From Ignavibacteriales bacterium (GTDB lineage Bacteria > Bacteroidota > Ignavibacteria > Ignavibacteriales > Ignavibacteriaceae), in NCBI GenBank assembly GCA_016709765.1, contig JADJMD010000013.1:930001-994000 (forward strand): DNA of 64,000 bases. Reading direction: 5' to 3'. A program made the position numbers and the translations under genes. The first letter of the stretch is position 1, and the number at the start of each line of letters is the position of its first letter. Below the pieces are notes generated by a model. It ran no database searches. It was not told the DNA's origin and was given only the letters and a program-made list of their open reading frames with translations. Below, piece after piece: positions 59,400 to 64,000 of this stretch.

Positions 59400-60037
59400 A
59401 ATACAATTTAACTCAAATAGAATCTGAACTTAAAAAACGACTTACACATCCTTACAAATGGGGACAAAAACAAAACGACAACTTCGATAAACAAACAAAC
59501 TTTATTTACCATACCTTTGCTTTTGAAGAAGTTTTAAAAGAAATAGATAAAAGATTCAAATCAGAAAAAGAATTTGATCTTTACTTTAATTACTCAATAA
59601 ACCGATGGTACAACTTCTGGTCAGCACACGCTGTTGAAAACATTTTCTGTTCCCTTCCAAATGTAAAACCAGCTTTTAACACAAAAGACAAACTTGTAGA
59701 TTTTGCAATTGATGGGGTTTCTTTTGATCACAAAACTTCTGTCTTTCCTAAAAATTTTCCGCTGTCGATAAATGATGCAATAAAAAAAACAGATGAACTA
59801 ATTAAATGGTTATACCAACATCAATCGCAGCAGCAAAGAAAACACTTGAAGAATAGATTGTTTGTTGTTTTATATTCACCAAATAATGAACACTGGAAAT
59901 TAAAATCAGATATTGCGTGGCTTAAAGTAAGAATTGAAAAGTATATGTTGGGTTTTAATCCAAGCTATCTTTTAAAATTTAATTTAGGAAAAGATAAAGA
60001 AACTTTATCTGATGTAATTTGGGCAATTAAGGAATAA
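59396..60037 (+). CDS. Putative restriction endonuclease, PD-(D/E)XK-like
   Basis: A 213-residue protein that I do not place in a named family. Its N-terminal half is helical; SAHAVENIF has a conserved-looking glutamate (81), followed by DKLVDFAIDGVSFDHKTS, in which D102 and D111-H-K113 fit the PD-X(n)-(D/E)XK nuclease core, with the beta-strand spacing expected. A basic stretch (HQSQQQRKHLKNRLFVVLYS) follows. The ATGA overlap with a methyltransferase is strong context for a restriction enzyme. Nuclease activity is inferred. Confidence 0.65.
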   Translation: MKYNLTQIESELKKRLTHPYKWGQKQNDNFDKQTNFIYHTFAFEEVLKEIDKRFKSEKEFDLYFNYSINRWYNFWSAHAVENIFCSLPNVKPAFNTKDKLVDFAIDGVSFDHKTSVFPKNFPLSINDAIKKTDELIKWLYQHQSQQQRKHLKNRLFVVLYSPNNEHWKLKSDIAWLKVRIEKYMLGFNPSYLLKFNLGKDKETLSDVIWAIKE

Positions 60038-60152
60038 TTATTTTTTCACGTCAATTTTGACACAAGAAATTTTTTAGATTAAGTAAATTTTATTGATGTA
60101 AGTTTTAGCTTTCCTTATTTTCTATTCAACAAAATCAGAAAAAAAGAAAACG

Positions 60153-60848
60153 ATGAAAAAATTATTTTTATTGCCGATTATTATTTTATTTGCATTAACT
60201 TTTGCAAGCTGCGGAGATAATTCAAAAGATAGCTCAGATAATTCTCAAACAAAATCATCATCTGACTTTCAGAAACGATACGGCATTAAATCCGGAGTGA
60301 TTGAATATATAATAACCGGTTCGCAGGAAGGAACAAAAACTTTATACTTTGATGATTGGGGAATGAGGCAGGCTGAATATACTCGCTCGGTTTTAAGCGT
60401 TGGCGGATTTACTAAGTCTTTAAATCTTGTAAACATTATCGACGGTGAGTATCAGTATATGATTAACATCGATCAGAACAGCGGTACAAAAACAAGAAAC
60501 CCGATATTAAAATCAATAGAAGATTTAAAAAACCAAAAAGGATTTAATGAATTTGGCGAACAAATGTTGTTAAGCGATGGGTATAACAAAGTTGGATCGG
60601 ATGAATTTTTAGGAAAGAATTGCGATATTTATGAAATGAAAAATATCGGAACAAAAATTTGGGTTTGGAAATGGTTAACATTAAAATCAGAAACTCAATC
60701 AGGGGGGATAAACAGAACAGTTGCTGCTACTAGAATTAACGAAGATGGTTCGGTTCCTGCATCAAAATTTAAAATTCCTGAAAAAGTAGTTCTTAACCAA
60801 GTTGATCTGGATAATATCGAAAACGAAATGAGAGAAGAAAATAAATGA
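60153..60848 (+). CDS. Hypothetical lipoprotein, 231 residues
   Basis: Signal peptide ending TFASCGDN, lipidation at cysteine 20, then a serine/asparagine-rich linker (about 21-42). The mature domain is beta-rich (KSGVIEYIITGSQEGTKTLY, DEFLGKNCDIYEM, TKIWVWKWLTLKSE), with a look of DUF4412-type lipoproteins, though I cannot confirm it. Its stop overlaps the next start by ATGA, so it is read with the beta-CASP gene. Confidence 0.75.
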   Translation: MKKLFLLPIIILFALTFASCGDNSKDSSDNSQTKSSSDFQKRYGIKSGVIEYIITGSQEGTKTLYFDDWGMRQAEYTRSVLSVGGFTKSLNLVNIIDGEYQYMINIDQNSGTKTRNPILKSIEDLKNQKGFNEFGEQMLLSDGYNKVGSDEFLGKNCDIYEMKNIGTKIWVWKWLTLKSETQSGGINRTVAATRINEDGSVPASKFKIPEKVVLNQVDLDNIENEMREENK

Positions 60849-62209
60849 TCTCGTTTCTTCCGATTGGCGGTGGAAATGAAATTGGCGCAAACAGCTATTA
60901 CTTAAACTTTAACGGCACCGGAATAATTTTAGACTCCGGAATTCATCCCCAAAAACAAGGGCTCGAATCACTTCCAAACTTTAATTTGCTAAATGACAAA
61001 CCTATTGATTACTGCTTAATATCTCACTCACATCAAGATCATATTGGTTCGCTCCCCTTTCTCGTAAAAAAATTTCCTTACGTTAAGATTATTACCACGC
61101 CGCAAACACGAGCACTTGCTGAACTTACACTTCACAATTCGGTTTCAATCCTAAAAAAAGAAATAGAAGAACCTGATTTTGAATTTTACACACACGATGA
61201 AGTTGATCTTTTAATTAAGATGATAGACTATAAAGAATATCAAAATCAATTTGAACTTAATTCTTATCATCAATCAAAAGATTCAAAAGTTAATTGCACT
61301 TTTTATGATGCGGGGCATATTCTTGGTTCTGCGGGAATACTTTTAGAAAACAACGGCCACAAAATATTTTATACCGGCGATATTAACCTTACATCTCAAA
61401 CACTTCTAAACGGCGCAGATCTGCCGGAAACAAAAGTTGACACATTAATTCTTGAAACAACTTACGGGGCAACAGATTCTGATTTACTTTTAAACTGGAG
61501 TGCAGAATCATTGCGTTTTGCAAAGGAAGCAAATAATGTTTTAAATAACGGTGGATCAGTTCTTATTCCTGTCTTTTCTTTGGGCAAAATGCAGGAAATG
61601 CTTGCAACTATCTGGCTGCTGATGCAAAAACATAAACTTACAACCGTAGATATTTATACAGGCGGACTCGGAACAAAAATAAATCGTGCTTACGATTACA
61701 ACCGTTTTACAGTGCGCAGAGTTAATGAAGACTTTGAATTAAATTCAATTCCGCAAAAAGATTATTATGAAATATTTAATCCCGAAGAGTTTTTTAAACA
61801 TCCCTGCATTGTACTGGCCTCAAGTGGAATGATGATTCAAGGTACTTCATCTTTTACTTTTGCAAAGCGATGGCTTAAGCAGAAAGATTCCGCAATCTTT
61901 TCTGTTGGTTATATGGCTGAAGATACTCCTGGTTTCTCAATTGCAAATTCTGAACACGGAGATAAAATACAGTTTACCAGTTCTGATGAGCCAATCGAAG
62001 TTAATTGCACAATAAAAAACTTTAAATTTTCTGCACACGCAAGAAGAGAAGAATTGCTAAAGATTGTTGACAAACTAAAACCCGATAATGTAATTCTAAC
62101 TCACGGAGATGAAGATGCTTTAGATTGGATTGGCAGCGCGATCCTTAAGCAGTATAAAAATATTAAAGTACAAATTGCAGAAGTCGGAAAAGAGATAAAA
62201 TTATTTTAG
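60845..62209 (+). CDS. Metallo-beta-lactamase/beta-CASP RNase-like hydrolase
   Basis: A 454-residue RNA-processing type hydrolase. The metal site is HSHQDHIG (about 61-68), with further ligands in YDAGHILGSAG and GDINLTSQTLL. ETTYG begins the beta-CASP insertion, with SVLIPVFSLGKMQEML and LASSGMMIQGTS. The C-terminal KFSAHARREEL and ILTHGDEDAL complete the CPSF/YSH1-like (COG1236) pattern. It is likely an exo- or endonuclease acting on RNA. Translation is coupled to the lipoprotein upstream. Confidence 0.9.
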   Translation: MISFLPIGGGNEIGANSYYLNFNGTGIILDSGIHPQKQGLESLPNFNLLNDKPIDYCLISHSHQDHIGSLPFLVKKFPYVKIITTPQTRALAELTLHNSVSILKKEIEEPDFEFYTHDEVDLLIKMIDYKEYQNQFELNSYHQSKDSKVNCTFYDAGHILGSAGILLENNGHKIFYTGDINLTSQTLLNGADLPETKVDTLILETTYGATDSDLLLNWSAESLRFAKEANNVLNNGGSVLIPVFSLGKMQEMLATIWLLMQKHKLTTVDIYTGGLGTKINRAYDYNRFTVRRVNEDFELNSIPQKDYYEIFNPEEFFKHPCIVLASSGMMIQGTSSFTFAKRWLKQKDSAIFSVGYMAEDTPGFSIANSEHGDKIQFTSSDEPIEVNCTIKNFKFSAHARREELLKIVDKLKPDNVILTHGDEDALDWIGSAILKQYKNIKVQIAEVGKEIKLF

Positions 62210-62328
62210 TTGCTAAGCGCAAATAATTGTTTTTTCTTTGTATATTAAAATCAAATAAAAATCTTTTTCCTTTTGTGTAAGGAAAAAACAGAAATTACAT
62301 TCTTAAAAATTTATCTCAGGAGTAAAAG

Positions 62329-63636
62329 ATGTCACGTTTGAAAAAACAAGTCCAGGACAAAATTGAAGCCTGGCGCCCACGTACAACACGTCTTCTTAAA
62401 GAATTTGGTAACGTAAAAGTTGATGAAGTTGATATCAGCCAGGTCATTGGCGGTGCAAGGGATATTAAAAGTTTGGTAACAGATATTTCTTATCTCGATC
62501 CGATGGAAGGAATTCGTTTCCGTGGTTTTACAATTCCCGAAGTAATGGAAAAACTTCCAAAGGTTCCAGGTGGTGAGATGCCTTATGTTGAAGGCTTCTT
62601 TTTCTTCTTATTAACTGGTGACATTCCTTCGATGGAAGATGTGCAGGAAGTTGCTGAAGAATTTAGAAAAAGACACGTTGTTCCTAAATATGTTTTTGAT
62701 ATTCTAAAAGCGATGCCTAAAGATTCGCATCCAATGGTAATGTTCTCAACGGCAATACTTGCAATGCAGCGCGAATCTGAATTTGTAAAAGAATATAATA
62801 CAGGTCATTTAAAGAAAAATGATTATTGGTCACCTACATATGAGGATGGTTTAAATCTTCTTGCAAAACTTCCCGGCATAGCTGCTTTTATTTATAGATG
62901 GAAATACAAAAACGGTGATATAATTGAATCAGATTCTAAGCTTGATCTTGGTGGAAATTTTGCACATATGATGGGCATTGCAAAACCTTACGATGATGTT
63001 GCAAGAATGTATTTCATTCTCCACAGCGATCACGAAAGCGGAAATGTTAGCGCACATGCAGGACATCTTGTTGCAAGCGCACTTTCTGATCTTTACTATT
63101 CTATCTCTGCAATGACAAACGGACTTGCAGGACCATTACACGGGCTTGCAAACCAGGAAGTGCTAAGCTGGCTGCAGGGTGTTTATGATAGTATGGGCGG
63201 CAAAGTTCCAACAGAAGAAGAAATGAAAAAGTTTGTTTGGGATACTTTAAAAGGCGGACAGGTAATTCCGGGATTTGGTCATGCGGTTCTAAGAAAAACT
63301 GATCCACGTTACCAGGCACAAAGAGAGTTTTGTTTAAAACATTTGCCAAACGATCCATTATTTAAATATGTTGATCTGCTCTTTAAAGTTGTTCCGCCGA
63401 TTTTATTGGAACAAGGCAAGGCAAAAAATCCATGGCCAAATGTTGATGCACAATCAGGGGTTATACAGTGGTACTACGGTTTAAAGGAATATGATTTCTA
63501 TACAGTTCTATTTTCTGTTGGCAGAGCGCTTGGCGTTGTTGCAAATATTATTTGGGATCGCGGTCTCGGCTATCCGCTTGAAAGACCAAAATCTGTTACA
63601 ACTGCAATGCTTGAAGAAGCTGCAGGAATAAAATAA
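62329..63636 (+). CDS. Citrate synthase (Si type)
   Basis: Condenses acetyl-CoA and oxaloacetate to citrate in the TCA cycle. At 435 residues it is the longer type seen in eukaryotes and some bacteria. It has the catalytic histidines in HSDHESGNVSAHAGHLV (about 228-244) and the PROSITE-type GFGHAVLRKTDPR (about 315-327), and the aspartate in VDAQSGVIQWYYG. A strong ribosome site CAGGAG precedes the ATG. It has a clear terminator after it and is a single-gene unit. Confidence 0.96.
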   Translation: MSRLKKQVQDKIEAWRPRTTRLLKEFGNVKVDEVDISQVIGGARDIKSLVTDISYLDPMEGIRFRGFTIPEVMEKLPKVPGGEMPYVEGFFFFLLTGDIPSMEDVQEVAEEFRKRHVVPKYVFDILKAMPKDSHPMVMFSTAILAMQRESEFVKEYNTGHLKKNDYWSPTYEDGLNLLAKLPGIAAFIYRWKYKNGDIIESDSKLDLGGNFAHMMGIAKPYDDVARMYFILHSDHESGNVSAHAGHLVASALSDLYYSISAMTNGLAGPLHGLANQEVLSWLQGVYDSMGGKVPTEEEMKKFVWDTLKGGQVIPGFGHAVLRKTDPRYQAQREFCLKHLPNDPLFKYVDLLFKVVPPILLEQGKAKNPWPNVDAQSGVIQWYYGLKEYDFYTVLFSVGRALGVVANIIWDRGLGYPLERPKSVTTAMLEEAAGIK

Positions 63637-63649
63637 TTCTTTCAATTAG

Positions 63650-63684
63650 AGATGGTGCCTTTTTAGAGGCATCATCTGTTTTAT
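63650..63684 (+). terminator. Terminator after citrate synthase
   Basis: Arms AGATGGTGCCT and AGGCATCATCT around a T-rich loop with a GTTTT run after it, 14 bases beyond the stop codon. Confidence 0.85.
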
Positions 63685-63753
63685 AAAAATCCCCGGCTAA
63701 TTTAGTAAGCACCTAAATAACTTATTTTATTATCACATCAGAAGGGAATTAGA

Positions 63754-64000
63754 ATGATCAAAAAAAGAAATATGCTGGCGCAAGTTGGGCTAATTATAAT
63801 AACTTTTGGTATTTATGCTATCTACTGGTTCTATAAAATTTCGGAAGAAATGAAATTTGTCGGTAAAGATATGGAAGCCTCACCTGCATTGTGGACCGTT
63901 TTGCTTTTCATCCCCTTTGCTAATTTCTGGTCTTACTATAAGTTCTCAGAGCTTTATCAAAAAATTTCATCAGATAACTTTAATATGTGGCTGCTGTTTG
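63754..64000 (+). CDS. Partial DUF4234-like membrane protein
   Basis: The first 82 codons of a rightward gene cut by the window edge. It reads MIKKRNMLAQVGLIIITFG, then IYAIYWFYKISEEMKFVG, LWTVLLFIPFANFWSYYKFSE, a two-helix pattern with IYAIYWFYK and WSYYKFSE motifs as in DUF4234 membrane proteins. GAAGGGA precedes the ATG. Function unknown. Confidence 0.75.
   Translation, partial: MIKKRNMLAQVGLIIITFGIYAIYWFYKISEEMKFVGKDMEASPALWTVLLFIPFANFWSYYKFSELYQKISSDNFNMWLLF

Overview
The window is AT-rich chromosomal DNA that most resembles the Ignavibacteria/Chlorobi side of the Bacteroidota. The clearest marker is the C-terminal type IX secretion sorting domain, with a YPNPFNPTTTI motif, on the large CotH-like protein at 6.6-8.9 kb. 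A DUF2723 glycosyltransferase, many lipoproteins with a Cys cleavage site and several TTG/GTG starts fit this. There are 62 credible genes, two of them cut by the window edges. I saw no tRNA, rRNA, CRISPR array, prophage or transposase gene.

Layout. 0-2.7 kb: start of a flavoprotein-like gene, corA and hemH. 2.8-8.9 kb: a rightward set with an ECF sigma factor, a likely anti-sigma factor, two Spy/CpxP-like periplasmic proteins, a DUF1566 lipoprotein and a T9SS-exported CotH-family protein; this looks like one envelope-response unit. 9-16.6 kb: leftward housekeeping and unknown genes, including tex (frameshifted at its 3' end), an Old Yellow Enzyme and an alanine-dehydrogenase/CEOS-like enzyme. 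16.8-19.3 kb: two genes of visibly higher GC (a lipoprotein mature domain and a MOSC protein), probably acquired. 19.5-25.7 kb: an ABC exporter, a tetR gene broken by a one-base homopolymer change, a START-like protein, a peroxiredoxin and a ClC transporter. 26-30.7 kb: an accessory, repeat-rich stretch around rsgA, with small single genes separated by double-palindrome repeats and by decayed 5' fragments of rsgA. 30.7-38.1 kb: an outer-membrane protein and a leftward heat-shock block (hsp20, a CbpA-type dnaJ, htpG, clpB). 38.4-46.6 kb: mnmE, two parS sites, mnmG, rsmG, a PAP2 phosphatase and mfd, a typical near-origin neighbourhood. 46.6-64 kb: mixed genes, including DUF2723 and GT9 glycosyltransferases, YceI, L-2-hydroxyglutarate oxidase, a compact methyltransferase/putative nuclease pair, a beta-CASP hydrolase and citrate synthase.

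The most interesting signal is a pattern that recurs at three places: a short decayed copy of one end of a gene (tex 5' end, rsgA 5' end at least twice, peroxiredoxin 3' end) lies on the far side of a single unrelated gene in the same orientation. Around rsgA this coincides with three copies of a two-hairpin element and four copies of a separate motif of about 38 bp. Together these suggest single genes arriving with partial duplication of the neighbouring gene. Second in interest are the two-gene putative restriction-modification cassette at 58.4-60.0 kb and the two parS sites without parAB nearby.
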